A DNA stretch of 64,000 nucleotides from the NCBI RefSeq assembly GCF_014203225.1, contig NZ_JACHIO010000027.1:24430-88429 (forward strand), written 5' to 3'. Source of the stretch: Granulicella mallensis. GTDB lineage: Bacteria; Acidobacteriota; Terriglobia; Terriglobales; Acidobacteriaceae. A model generated the notes under the pieces. That model was not told where the DNA came from. It searched no databases and was given only the letters and a program-made list of their open reading frames with translations. The position numbers and the translations under genes were made by a program. Shown here in pieces: positions 42,476 to 51,832 of this stretch (position 1 is its first letter; each line of letters begins with the position of its first letter).

Positions 42476-43119
42476 GCCTCTCAGCCCCACGCGAACCCAA
42501 CTTCGATCCCGTCGCACACCTCTATCGCTGGGCCGAGTATCTTTCCCTGGGCCCGCTTCTTCAACGCACACGCACACACCTTCTCCCGCAGCTCACAGAT
42601 CGCCGCAGCGCCTTTGTCCTGGGCGATGGCGATGGCCGCTTCCTCGCGCGTCTTCTGGCGCAGAATCCGCTGCTGCAGGCCCTCGCAGTCGACACGAGCG
42701 CAACGATGCTCCAGCTCCTCCAGAGACGCTGCGGCTTTGCGAGCGACCGCCTAAGCGTGCAACAGGCATCCGCCCTCACGGCAACGCCACCCCGCGATAC
42801 CGATCTCATCGTCACGCACTTCTTCCTCGACTGCCTCACGCAAGCCGAGGTCGACGAGTTGACCCAACGTCTCTCTGCGCAGGCACGTCCCGGAACGCTC
42901 TGGCTGCTCTCCGACTTTCACGTTCCATCAGGAGCCGTTCGTTCGCTGGCGCGACTCTATATTCGCGCACTGTATCTGGCATTTCGCCTGCTTACCGGAT
43001 TGCGAATAAAGAGCCTGCCCGATCCTCAGGCATCGTTAGCCCGTGCAGGATTCATACGCATGGCAAGACACAAACGGCTCTTCGGGATGATTTATACCGA
43101 GCTATGGAAACATTCATAA
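42472..43119 (+). CDS. Class I SAM-dependent methyltransferase
   Basis: 215 residues. FVLGDGDGRFLARLL is motif I (SAM binding), ALAVDTSATML is motif II, DLIVTHFFLDCLT is motif IV, and PGTLWLLSDFHVP the strand-5 region. A hydrophobic C-terminal stretch (LARLYIRALYLAFRLLTGLR) suggests membrane association. This fits methylation of a lipid or quinone-like product and the upstream membrane protein with which it overlaps by 4 bases. The substrate is unknown. Confidence 0.8.
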   Translation: MSLSAPREPNFDPVAHLYRWAEYLSLGPLLQRTRTHLLPQLTDRRSAFVLGDGDGRFLARLLAQNPLLQALAVDTSATMLQLLQRRCGFASDRLSVQQASALTATPPRDTDLIVTHFFLDCLTQAEVDELTQRLSAQARPGTLWLLSDFHVPSGAVRSLARLYIRALYLAFRLLTGLRIKSLPDPQASLARAGFIRMARHKRLFGMIYTELWKHS

Positions 43120-43140
43120 CAAAGTCTCTACAGGGCTGAC

Positions 43141-43173
43141 CAGACTCCTATAATGGCTAAATTGAGGAGTCTG
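43141..43173. terminator. Hairpin between the methyltransferase and the muramidase
   Basis: CAGACTCCT pairs with AGGAGTCTG around a 15-base loop, 21 bases after the methyltransferase stop. It may end that transcript or lie in the muramidase leader. Confidence 0.45.
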
Positions 43174-43222
43174 TCGAGATGCAATATCCTCTGGCTGGGC
43201 TGCAACAACCCATTGGCCTAAC

Positions 43223-44146
43223 ATGCCTAACAATCCGGTAGACCTTCAGTACGTCCAACGCTGGCTGGAGCGTTGGGCAAGGTCACGCGGCAAACTATTA
43301 TTCCTGACAAGCGTACTGTACAACTGGGAAATCGACGCAGCCATCCGTGACTTTCAACGGAATGTAATGGGAGAGTCGGTACCGTCCGGCATCATCATGC
43401 CACGGGACAAAACGGCGATCAAGCTACAGTCCAACCCAATCGCCCAATCACCCATGGGGTCTCTCAGCCGTCTTTCCCTCTCAGGTAATGGGCGTCCGCC
43501 TGTTGGACCGCTTCCTCTGGCCTCAATACCTGGAACTCCTCTTAGACTTCCAGCGAGAACTGGGTTCGCTCCCCTCAGCGAAGCAGACTGGAACAGTGCT
43601 GCTGAGACCATCGGTTGCGAGACTCTTATGCTTAAAGCGTTGGGCAACGTTGAAGGCCGCGGTACTGGATTCGATCACTACAATCGTCCGACAATCTTGT
43701 TCGAACCAACACACTTCGCCCGCCTCGCGGCTCCCAGCATCCGCCACATTGAAGGCCTCTATCCTGACCTCACACATTTACACCCTAAACCGCACCCATA
43801 TGGACCCGATTCCCTGCAGTGGAAACACTTCGAACAAGCGTATTTATTAAGTCCTCGTGCAGCTTTGAAAGCTGTTTCCTGGGGCCATTTTCAGCAACTC
43901 GGAGAGTTTTTTACCGACCCAGGTTATGCATCTGTCGAACACCTCGTAAATGACATATGCATCTCTGAGCAAATGCAACTGGATATATTACTCAAGAGAG
44001 TCACGAATACAAATATGCAAGGGGCTATGATCGCCAAGGATTGGACTGCAATTGCGGAGAAATATAATGGCGCGTTGCAACAGGGCTACGATATTCAGCT
44101 AAAGGCCGCATATGAAAAACTTAAGAAAAACGGTAACGGCGTTTAG
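43223..44146 (+). CDS. N-acetylmuramidase-domain protein, candidate secreted toxin
   Basis: 307 residues. The C-terminal 190 residues match the N-acetylmuramidase (DUF3380) domain: LMLKALGNVEGRGTGFDHYN with the candidate catalytic Glu, then PTILFEPTHFARL, LKAVSWGHFQQLGE and IAEKYNGALQQGYD. The N-terminal NNPVDLQYVQRWLERW ... AIRDFQ resembles a peptidoglycan-binding domain. No signal peptide is visible. A peptide frame from an ATG at 43179 (MQYPLAGLQQPIGLT) would complete the binding domain if a frameshift occurred near 43220. AT-richer than its neighbours. The next gene overlaps by 35 bases and encodes an exported protein, the arrangement of effector/immunity pairs. A phage lysin remnant is the alternative. 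Confidence 0.75.
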   Translation: MPNNPVDLQYVQRWLERWARSRGKLLFLTSVLYNWEIDAAIRDFQRNVMGESVPSGIIMPRDKTAIKLQSNPIAQSPMGSLSRLSLSGNGRPPVGPLPLASIPGTPLRLPARTGFAPLSEADWNSAAETIGCETLMLKALGNVEGRGTGFDHYNRPTILFEPTHFARLAAPSIRHIEGLYPDLTHLHPKPHPYGPDSLQWKHFEQAYLLSPRAALKAVSWGHFQQLGEFFTDPGYASVEHLVNDICISEQMQLDILLKRVTNTNMQGAMIAKDWTAIAEKYNGALQQGYDIQLKAAYEKLKKNGNGV

Positions 44147-44723
44147 CGTGCTGCCCGGCATGGTTTTTGGCATTGGGTTATCTGCGCAGAACAAGCCCCC
44201 TGCACGCGCGATGCTGCAGCCAATGCCTGTAAAAGAAGCCGAGGCATTAGGCACGAAGCTTGCACATGGCCTACCTCCAGGCGCCGTAATTGATGGCTAC
44301 CTTACACAATCCTTCCGCTTATCTGGCGGCGGACGCCCAACCCTGAACATATTGCCTGTAGTGTATTTCCCCAAACATACAAGAGAGGTGCCCTTCCAAT
44401 GCGGTGTGTTTTTCGTCACACCCGATGGGAAGGACACTTACCTTCCAACGGTAAACCGTGAACTCCGTAATGTAGGTTCCTGCGAAAGTGTTGTCGCGGT
44501 GGCCGCGATGCCCGATCCAAGCCCTCGCCCCAGACTGATCTTTCTCTTCGAAGTCCTGGGAGGGAGAGGTGGTGATGATTTCATCGTTCCGAACACTCTG
44601 GTGTGGAACCAACAGAGTGGCAGGTATAGCGTGGATGAGACGACATCGGCATTCCTGGTCTCAAAACATCCTAAGACCATTCTGGAAATACGCCGGCTTC
44701 TTGCGAGTTCGCATCCTCAATAA
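44112..44723 (+). CDS. Exported protein of unknown family, candidate immunity to the muramidase
   Basis: 203 residues: signal peptide (KTVTAFSVLPGMVFGIGLSA), mature region about 178 residues of mostly beta pattern with Cys in FQCGVFF and GSCESVV, which may pair. No family recognised. The start lies inside the end of the muramidase gene with AAAGG upstream, so expression is coupled. Periplasmic localisation fits a protein protecting the cell's own peptidoglycan from the upstream enzyme; this is inference from gene order. Confidence 0.62.
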   Translation: MKNLRKTVTAFSVLPGMVFGIGLSAQNKPPARAMLQPMPVKEAEALGTKLAHGLPPGAVIDGYLTQSFRLSGGGRPTLNILPVVYFPKHTREVPFQCGVFFVTPDGKDTYLPTVNRELRNVGSCESVVAVAAMPDPSPRPRLIFLFEVLGGRGGDDFIVPNTLVWNQQSGRYSVDETTSAFLVSKHPKTILEIRRLLASSHPQ

Positions 44724-44774
44724 CCAGATTCTTCGAAAACAACACCTCACCGGAACAAATTTGGGCCGCAAAAA

Positions 44775-44797
44775 CACGCCGCTAATTTAGCGGCGTG
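44775..44797 (+). terminator. Terminator-like hairpin
   Basis: CACGCCGCTA pairs with TAGCGGCGTG around TTT, 51 bases after the candidate immunity gene. The following 200 bases up to the SixA gene hold no gene that I can support. Confidence 0.55.
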
Positions 44798-44999
44798 CGG
44801 CAAGCGTTCCGAGCCATGCATACCGGCAGTGGTCACATCTATTGTCGATGAAACTGGCCGGTCGGTGAAATATTCACGTTCTATACCAAATCGCTCTAAA
44901 ATGGAGAGACCGTAACCGCACAACCCGTTCGCCCCGCCGATCATCCCTATTAAGGATGGCCCTGACGAACCGGCACACACCAGAGAAACGTAAGACCGC

Positions 45000-45557
45000 A
45001 TGAACCTATTTATTCTTCGCCACGCCAGCGCTGGAACGCGGCGTATCAATCCCCTACTCGACCTCAAGCGCCCACTGGACAAGGACGGCAAGAGCCACTG
45101 CCTCCAACTGGCCCACGTTCTGATGGCGATGAAGATCAACTTCGACCTCATCGTCTCCAGCCCGCTCAAGCGCAGCCTGCAGACTGCGCAACTGGTCGGC
45201 ACCGAGACCGGCTATGAGTCGCGCATCCTGATCTCCAACGCGCTCGCCCCAACCGCGACCTTCGATCAGTTTCAGCGGCTGCTGCGCGAGTGCGCGTCGC
45301 ATGAAAACCTGCTCGTCGTCGGCCACAACCCCAACATCACGGCCTTCCTCGGCCAGCTCATCGACCCTTCGGTATCCTCGATCTCTTCGCTCGACGACCG
45401 CACCCCCTCACGCGTGCGGCTGCGCAAAGGATCGCTCGCACGCCTGACCCTCATGCGGGGTCCCGCTACGCTGCAGTGGCTGCTCGACCCGCGCATCGTG
45501 CGCTCGCTCTACGCCACTTCGACGAAGAGCTCACGGCGGAAGATCTCGCGGAAGTAA
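45000..45557 (+). CDS. sixA: SixA-type histidine phosphatase
   Basis: 185 residues, histidine phosphatase superfamily branch 1. The catalytic LRHASAG (residues 5-11) carries the phospho-accepting His. DLIVSSPLKRSLQTA holds the second Arg, and VVGHNPNI the second His. SixA removes phosphate from phospho-His domains of phosphorelay or PTS proteins. The gene's 3' end overlaps the convergent Ppx/GppA gene by 49 bases. The C-terminal ATSTKSSRRKISRK is basic and encoded in that overlap. Confidence 0.85.
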   Translation: MNLFILRHASAGTRRINPLLDLKRPLDKDGKSHCLQLAHVLMAMKINFDLIVSSPLKRSLQTAQLVGTETGYESRILISNALAPTATFDQFQRLLRECASHENLLVVGHNPNITAFLGQLIDPSVSSISSLDDRTPSRVRLRKGSLARLTLMRGPATLQWLLDPRIVRSLYATSTKSSRRKISRK

Positions 45558-47083
45558 GCCGCTTCCTTCTTCAGCGACCACACCTCGAGCTCCGCCCTGC
45601 CGCGCGCGGGCTTCAGGTTCAACACCACCCGCTTCGGATAGACCCGTGTCTGCAGCCGTACCGCCGCCGTAGCGCGATCCTGATTCAGCGCCTGCGACAG
45701 CCGCAGCAGCACCACCGCCCGCGCCACATGTACATGCTCCTCTACCGGAACCTGGCGCATGATGCGGTCCATGGGCTCAGGGCGCGACTTGCCGAGATAC
45801 CGCGCAATCGCCGCCACAATCGCACGTTGTTGCGGCGAGAAGCCGAAGATCTCCGAGTTCGCAATGATGTACTGCGCATGCCGATGGTGTCCCTGGTGGT
45901 TCATGAACTTGCCCACCTCCTGCATCATCGTCGCGGCCTCCAGCCAGAGCCTGTACTCCGGCGGCAGCTCATGCACACGCTGTAGCTGATCGAAGAGCTG
46001 CACGGCATGCTGGCGCTCCGGTTCGGCCCTGCGCGGGTCGATGCCATAGCGACGGCACACCTCCAGCACACCCTCCCAGCGCTCAGCTTCCATCGTGCGA
46101 TGCACACTGGCCCGCGTGTCGGCGTCGCCCAGCATCTGCGCCAGCATGCCGTCCCGCAGTCCCAACGGAGAGTAGCGGAAGCCCTTCAGCGCCATGCGCT
46201 CCAGCAGCGACGCATAAACCTGCGCTCCGCCGATGATGATCTCCGAGCGCCGCGGGCCGATGCCCGCCACCGCCGCGCGCTGCGCGTTGTTCATCTTCAA
46301 CAGGCGGTCCGCCAGCTTGCGCACCGCGCCGGTCTCGGCCTCCAGGATCTTCACGCGCTGGACCGTTGTCTTGCCATTCGAGGCCTTGGAGGATTTCTTC
46401 TTCTCCAGCCCCAGCGCGAGCGAGTTGCTGGCCTCAGCCAGCGCCGCAGCGGTGCCGGAGGTAGCGATCACCAGAGCCACCTTCGGCAGACCAAACTTGC
46501 GTTCGCCCTTCCGAAGTTCGCGATCGATGTACTGACGCAGCCGCGCGACATCTTCCTTCGTCGGCGGATCGTTGCGCAGAAACTCCTGCTGCAGTCTGAC
46601 AGCGCCGAGAGGCAGACTGACCATCTCCTTGATGCGTCCGCCCTCCGACAGCGTAACCTCGCAGCTTCCGCCGCCGAGGTCGATGAGCAGACACCTTCCC
46701 CGAGCGCCCGGCTCATGCGTGACGACACCAAGGTGAATCAGCCTGCCCTCTTCCAACCCCGAGATGACCTCCACATTCCAGCCTGTAGTCGACTTCACCC
46801 AGGCCCGGAAGGCCTCCGAGTTGCGCGCATCGCGCATGGCGCTGGTCGCTACGACGCGGACCTTATCCACCACATGTGCCTGCACGGCCTTTTGGAAGCG
46901 CTTCAGCGCCTTGATAGTGCCGGCCATCGACTCAGGGGAGATCACCCCGGTCTCGAAGACGCTCTCGCCCAGCCGGGTAACTTCGCGGTCTTCATGAAGC
47001 GTCTTCAGGCGGTGTTGCTGTACGGACGCGATGGCGAGCCTGCACGAGTTCGATCCGATATCGATGGCCGCAAACGTGGGCAT
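45509..47083 (-). CDS. Ppx/GppA exopolyphosphatase family protein with HD-type C-terminal domain
   Basis: 524 residues from MPTFAAIDIGSNSCRLAI, the usual start; 35 upstream in-frame codons lack similarity. The actin-like ATPase core has DIGSNS, ATSAMRDARNS, LLIDLGGGSCEVTLS and SGTAAAL. The C-terminal part (about 320-524) is the HD-like helical domain (MMQEVGKFMNHQGHHRHAQY). It should hydrolyse polyphosphate and/or pppGpp. The gene overlaps sixA convergently, so expression of one could interfere with the other. Confidence 0.88.
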   Translation of the reverse strand: MPTFAAIDIGSNSCRLAIASVQQHRLKTLHEDREVTRLGESVFETGVISPESMAGTIKALKRFQKAVQAHVVDKVRVVATSAMRDARNSEAFRAWVKSTTGWNVEVISGLEEGRLIHLGVVTHEPGARGRCLLIDLGGGSCEVTLSEGGRIKEMVSLPLGAVRLQQEFLRNDPPTKEDVARLRQYIDRELRKGERKFGLPKVALVIATSGTAAALAEASNSLALGLEKKKSSKASNGKTTVQRVKILEAETGAVRKLADRLLKMNNAQRAAVAGIGPRRSEIIIGGAQVYASLLERMALKGFRYSPLGLRDGMLAQMLGDADTRASVHRTMEAERWEGVLEVCRRYGIDPRRAEPERQHAVQLFDQLQRVHELPPEYRLWLEAATMMQEVGKFMNHQGHHRHAQYIIANSEIFGFSPQQRAIVAAIARYLGKSRPEPMDRIMRQVPVEEHVHVARAVVLLRLSQALNQDRATAAVRLQTRVYPKRVVLNLKPARGRAELEVWSLKKEAAYFREIFRRELFVEVA

Positions 47084-47243
47084 AGGGTGCTTGAATCCTT
47101 TCGAAATACTGAAGCGTCCGACTCTTTGCAAGATACATGCACAGACCCACCGTCGGATGGACTTGTTCCAGCATCTATTCTTGTACATATGAGAGGCTCA
47201 GGCGCGCTCAGATGAAAGAAAACGACAGAACAAAAACAAATCA

Positions 47244-49241
47244 ATGAGCGACTCACTTACAGGCCCGGCACTCGCCGCCATTTTGCAGCCCGAATATCCC
47301 TCCAGCGAACGAAAGACGGATTCGCCGGGAGCCGCCTCTCTTCAACCCGGCACACCCAAAAAACATTCGCAAGAAAACGCCCGCTGGCCTCTCCCGCACC
47401 TTTGCCTGTTGCTGGGGCTTTGGATCGCCATCTTCGCCGCATCGCTCTGGACCCCGCCTCTTCTGGACGACGCGGACGCCACCCATGCCCAGGCCGCGCA
47501 GGCCATGGTCCATACCGGCGATTGGGTCACGCTGCACGTCGACGGCATCCGCTACCTCGAAAAGCCGCCCTTGCCCTATTGGCTCGTAGCCATCAGCCTG
47601 CGGCTGTTCGGCGCGGAGACCTTCGCGGTTCATCTGCCGATTGCGCTTGCCGTTCTGGGGCTGGCCCTGCTTGGTTACGCCTGGTCGAAGCGCGTCTTTG
47701 ACAGCCGGACGGCACTCTACACAGGAATCTTTACTCTTACCTCGGCAGGCATCTTTCTCTTCACCCGTATCTTTATTCCGGAAGTCCTGCTGTCGCTGTT
47801 CCTCTGCCTCGGGCTGTATTCGCTGCAACGCGCACTCGATTCAGGCTTGCGCAGGCACGCCTACACCTTCTGGGTTGCACTGGCTCTTGCGGTGCTCACC
47901 AAAGGCCTGATCGCTATCGTGTTCGTCGGCGGCGTAGCCATGATCTACCTCACGCTTACCGGCCAGTGGAGACAGTGGCGCCAGCTTCGCCCCTTCAGTG
48001 GTCTGTTGTTGTTCCTTCTGATCGCTTCTCCCTGGCATATTCTCGCCAGCCTGCGGAACACGGGTGGATCCAATGGGCATGGGTTCTTCTGGTTCTACTT
48101 CATCAACGAACACGTCCTGCGCTTTCTCGGCCGCCGCGTTCCACGCGACTACAACAAGCTGCCGGGCTATCTCTACTGGTCGCTGCATCTCGTCTGGCTG
48201 TTCCCCTGGAGCCTCTTTGCCCCGGTCGCGCTCATTGCAGCCTGGCGGCGCCGATCACGACTTCTCATCGCGACAACCGAGACCCAGCGCACTACGCTGC
48301 TCCTCGTCCTTTACTCCGGCCTGATTCTTCTCTTCTTCTCCCTCTCCACCAACCAGGAGTACTACACCTTTCCGGTCTATCTGCCCCTGCTGATGCTGCT
48401 TGCCGCGACGCTCGTCCGCGCGGAACAACAGACCGACCGTACTCTGGGACGCGCCATCACCTCAGCCCATGCGGCCTTCGCAGTGATCGGCCTCGCCGTT
48501 GCCATCGCACTTGGCTTCGGCCTCTGGACCTCGCGCCACATGGCCTTCGTGCCTGACATCGGCGATCTGCTCGCGCATCGCGGCGTGGGCGACTACACCC
48601 TCTCGATGTCGCACTTCTTCGACCTCACCGGAGCCTCATTCGCCGCCCTGCGACTGCCCGCGACCCTGGCCGCCCTGGCCTTCGCCATCGGCCCGGTAAG
48701 CGCCTGGATGCTGCGCGTTCGGAGTAAACACGTCGCAGCCACGCTCGCCATGGCGTTGACCTCCGCCGTCTTCCTCATCGCCGCCCACATTGCGCTGGTA
48801 CGGTTCTCGCCCATGCTCTCCTCGCAGAACTTCGCCGCACGGATCCAAAGCCTGGAGCGCAACGGCAACCTCTCGCCGACGAACCAAGTCCTCCTCTACG
48901 GGGACCAGGCCTACGGCTCGTCGATTCCCTTCTATCTCGACCGCCAGGTAATGCTCGTCGATGGCCGCAGCACCTCAATGCTCTTCGGCAGCACCTTTCC
49001 GGACGCTCCTCCGATCTTTCTCACGCACGAGCAGCTTCTTGCCCAATGGGGCACGGGGCCGCGCAAGCTGCTCTTTGTTCCGGCGGAGAAACGCGATGAG
49101 GTCGACCGCCTCCTCGGGAAGCGGCAGATCGTGCTGGACGAGACCTCCGGCAAGGCGCTGGTTACCGACCGGCCGCTCGACCGGCCGCAGCCTGTGGATT
49201 CGCAGACGCCTGATGGTTCGAAGACGATAGACTCTCATTGA
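47244..49241 (+). CDS. ArnT/PMT-like glycosyltransferase (GT83 type), copy 1
   Basis: 665 residues, about 12 membrane helices. The first loop has PPLLDDADATHAQAAQAMV, the acidic DD/DAD pair of GT-C enzymes, then YLEKPPLPYWL, the PMT/ArnT signature. A long C-terminal periplasmic region (about 530-665) follows. GT-C enzymes transfer sugars from polyprenyl phosphate to lipids or proteins outside the membrane. It overlaps a second copy of the same family by 4 bases. Acceptor and sugar are unknown. The hydrophilic first 50 residues precede helix 1. Confidence 0.82.
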   Translation: MSDSLTGPALAAILQPEYPSSERKTDSPGAASLQPGTPKKHSQENARWPLPHLCLLLGLWIAIFAASLWTPPLLDDADATHAQAAQAMVHTGDWVTLHVDGIRYLEKPPLPYWLVAISLRLFGAETFAVHLPIALAVLGLALLGYAWSKRVFDSRTALYTGIFTLTSAGIFLFTRIFIPEVLLSLFLCLGLYSLQRALDSGLRRHAYTFWVALALAVLTKGLIAIVFVGGVAMIYLTLTGQWRQWRQLRPFSGLLLFLLIASPWHILASLRNTGGSNGHGFFWFYFINEHVLRFLGRRVPRDYNKLPGYLYWSLHLVWLFPWSLFAPVALIAAWRRRSRLLIATTETQRTTLLLVLYSGLILLFFSLSTNQEYYTFPVYLPLLMLLAATLVRAEQQTDRTLGRAITSAHAAFAVIGLAVAIALGFGLWTSRHMAFVPDIGDLLAHRGVGDYTLSMSHFFDLTGASFAALRLPATLAALAFAIGPVSAWMLRVRSKHVAATLAMALTSAVFLIAAHIALVRFSPMLSSQNFAARIQSLERNGNLSPTNQVLLYGDQAYGSSIPFYLDRQVMLVDGRSTSMLFGSTFPDAPPIFLTHEQLLAQWGTGPRKLLFVPAEKRDEVDRLLGKRQIVLDETSGKALVTDRPLDRPQPVDSQTPDGSKTIDSH

Positions 49242-51286
49242 CACCCTGCGTCAAAGACGCCGACTATGAAAGCCACATTTACCTGCCATCTGTGACCGAA
49301 TCTACCTTTACCCACGCATCAGTCTCTACGTCGTCAACGCGCGCTCCACGCAAACGCTGGAGTCCCAACTCCGTAGGACTGATCGTGGTTGCCTGGCTTG
49401 TGCTGCAGATCGGGGGCCTCTTTACCCCCGGCCTGCTCGACGACGTCGACTCTGTCTACATCCAGATCGCGCGCGAGATGCTGCAGCGCCACGATTTCAT
49501 CACCCCCACCATCGACGGCATTCGCTTCTTCGACAAGCCTCCCCTGATGTACTGGATGGCTGCCGGTTCGATGCACCTGTTCGGGCCGCATGACTGGGCC
49601 GCGCGGCTGCCGCTCGCCCTTGGCGTGCTGGCGCTGCTGTTCGCGGTCTATGCGCTGGGCATTCGCCTCTTCAGCACCGTCTCCCCGCTCGAAGCCCCCG
49701 ACCGTGGCGGCCTCTACGGAGCGCTGGCGATGGCTACCTCCATCGGCCCCTATCTCTACACGCGCTTCTATATTCCCGACATCCTCATCGCCCTCTGGAT
49801 GACGCTGTCCGTTCATCTCTTCCTGATCGCACTCGACCGGCTGCGCGAAGACCGCTCCGCACTCCTCCCGAGCCTCGGCTTTGCGGCTGTCATGGCGCTC
49901 GATGTGCTGACCAAAGGACTCATCGGAATCGTCTTCCCGATCGGCTTCGTCCTGTTCTATCTCTTCTTCACGAGACAACTGAAGCTCCTGTTGAAGCTGC
50001 AGATTCCCGCCGCAACCGGCCTGTTTCTGCTCCTCGCCGCTCCGTGGCACATCCTGGCGGCACTGCGCAATCCGGCGATCTCGATGCCTGCGGGCGTCGG
50101 CCTTCCCGCCCGCGCCGGTTGGGCCTGGTTCTATCTCTACAACGAGCACATCGCGCGCTTCATGGGAAAACGCATTCCCCACGACTACGGGAACGTACCG
50201 CGCCCGATCTTCTGGCTGCTGCTCGTGCTGTGGCTCCTGCCCTGGTCTGCCTTTTTGCTGGGCTCTCTGAAGAATGCCTTTCGAGATCTCCGCCAGCCCC
50301 GCGAGGCTCCCCTGCGCTTCGACTCCGATATCGCCGCAGGCTATGACACGCTAACGGCACTCCAGTCCTCGGCTCGCAGCCACGAAGCCGCCCTGTCTCT
50401 GCTGTTGTGGGCAGGCATCATACTGGGCTTCTTCACGGTCTCATCCCGCCAGGAGTACTACCACCTGCCTGCACTGCCGGCCCTGGCGCTGCTTGTCGGA
50501 GGCATGCTCGCCGCCGCCGATCGTCGCCCTCTCAGCGCCAGCATCGGTGTCACCGCTCCCATCAATCAGACCCAGCGACAAGCACTACAGGCCTCTTTCT
50601 GGGGCCTGGCTCCGTTCGGCGCCCTGCTCTTCGTTGTATGCGCTTACCTCGCCGCAACCGCACATACTCCAGCCACAGGCGTCGATCTGAACTCCCTGTT
50701 GAGCACGAACCCGGCGCTCTACAACCTCTCGCTGGGACATGTCTTCGATCTCACCAGCAATGCCATGGGCTTCTTCCGCGGCCCGTTGTGGACGGTCGCT
50801 CTCTGCATGCTTGCGCTCGGCCCGGGATCGCATCTACTGCGCCGTAAAGGACGCACCTTCGCGGCAAACCTGGTCGTTGCGCTCAGCATGGCCGGAGTTC
50901 TACTGGCAGCCCACGAAGGACTCGTGCGCTTCTATCCCATCCTCGGCTCGAAGAACCTGGCCCTGGCCATCGACACCGCACGCAAACCTGGCGACTTGAT
51001 CCTGATCGACGGCGAGCTTACCGCTGGCTCCACGCTGCTCTTCTACACCGATCAACCCGTTCTGCTAGTCAACGGCCACGTCAATGGCCCCTGGTTCGGC
51101 AGCTTCTGGCCGGACGCACCACCTATCTTTGAGGATGAAGCCAGCCTGCGCCAACTCTGGGGAGGCTCTCAGCGCGTCTTCCTGCTGACCTACAATCCCA
51201 GGCAGCGCGAGCAGGATCTCAGCAGCCACGGCAAGGTCATCGACTTCGCCGACTCCGGCGGCAAGACGATCCTCACAAATCGTTAA
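49238..51286 (+). CDS. ArnT/PMT-like glycosyltransferase (GT83 type), copy 2
   Basis: 682 residues, a paralogue of the upstream gene: FTPGLLDDVDSVYIQIAREM corresponds to its acidic loop, FFDKPPLMYWMAAGSMHLFG to its KPP motif, and WFYLYNEHIARFMGKRIPHD to its WFYFINEHVLRFLGRRVPRD. The start is taken as TTG overlapping the previous stop (TTGA); a GTG at 49292 is possible. The pair looks like an ancient tandem duplication, now quite diverged. The TAA stop is followed immediately by an AG-rich repeat. Confidence 0.82.
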   Translation: MTPCVKDADYESHIYLPSVTESTFTHASVSTSSTRAPRKRWSPNSVGLIVVAWLVLQIGGLFTPGLLDDVDSVYIQIAREMLQRHDFITPTIDGIRFFDKPPLMYWMAAGSMHLFGPHDWAARLPLALGVLALLFAVYALGIRLFSTVSPLEAPDRGGLYGALAMATSIGPYLYTRFYIPDILIALWMTLSVHLFLIALDRLREDRSALLPSLGFAAVMALDVLTKGLIGIVFPIGFVLFYLFFTRQLKLLLKLQIPAATGLFLLLAAPWHILAALRNPAISMPAGVGLPARAGWAWFYLYNEHIARFMGKRIPHDYGNVPRPIFWLLLVLWLLPWSAFLLGSLKNAFRDLRQPREAPLRFDSDIAAGYDTLTALQSSARSHEAALSLLLWAGIILGFFTVSSRQEYYHLPALPALALLVGGMLAAADRRPLSASIGVTAPINQTQRQALQASFWGLAPFGALLFVVCAYLAATAHTPATGVDLNSLLSTNPALYNLSLGHVFDLTSNAMGFFRGPLWTVALCMLALGPGSHLLRRKGRTFAANLVVALSMAGVLLAAHEGLVRFYPILGSKNLALAIDTARKPGDLILIDGELTAGSTLLFYTDQPVLLVNGHVNGPWFGSFWPDAPPIFEDEASLRQLWGGSQRVFLLTYNPRQREQDLSSHGKVIDFADSGGKTILTNR

Positions 51287-51832
51287 AGGCAGAGTGTAGA
51301 GGATAGAGCGTAGAGAAGGCAGTTCCCCTACACTTCAGGGAGTGTCATCAAAACTGCTGTTCGAGCTAAAAACAGAGTTTGCACACTTTGCGCCTACAGC
51401 ACGACAAATGGAGCGGAAATGTTCACGCATCCACAGGTGCAAGCCCCGAAGGGGCGACCTATCCCAGCCCAGGGTGGAGGCGGCTGGCGAGCGTTCTTTG
51501 CTCGCCGTGTCGCCGTAACCCTGGGTTATGAATTCTAAGCAAGAGAGCCCTGAAGGGGCGACCTATCGTGCCGCCACAATAGGTCGCCCCTTTAGGGCTC
51601 AAATCCTTTACATCTTGACCCAGGGTTCCGGCACCACAGCGAGCAAAAGACGCTCGCTGCGGATGCCTCCACCCTGGGCTGATATGGCTCGCCCCTTCGG
51701 GGCTTATACCCGTGGCCGTTTGACCTTCTAGGCTCCACTTTGTGTTGCTGTGGGTGCCAATCAGAAGGCTGGCTCAATCTTTATCTGAAATAGCAGTGTC
51801 GAATTGGATGACACGCTCTACTCTCTGCCTTT
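51287..51832. repeat. Composite inverted-repeat element between convergent genes (families B and E)
   Basis: The outer arms AGGCAGAGTGTAGAGGATAG (just after the GT83 stop) and CGCTCTACTCTCTGCCTTTC (just before the HpnI stop) are family B repeats. Inside, GGGAGTGTCATCAAAACTG and GAATTGGATGACACGC resemble family D ends. Then AAGCCCCGAAGGGGCGACCT / GCTCGCCCCTTCGGGGCTTA and CCCAGCCCAGGGTGGAGGC / GCCTCCACCCTGGGCT follow. The centre is a 21-bp stem AGCCCTGAAGGGGCGACCTA(T) with its complement at 51546-51599. No gene is seen in these 546 bases. Confidence 0.85.
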
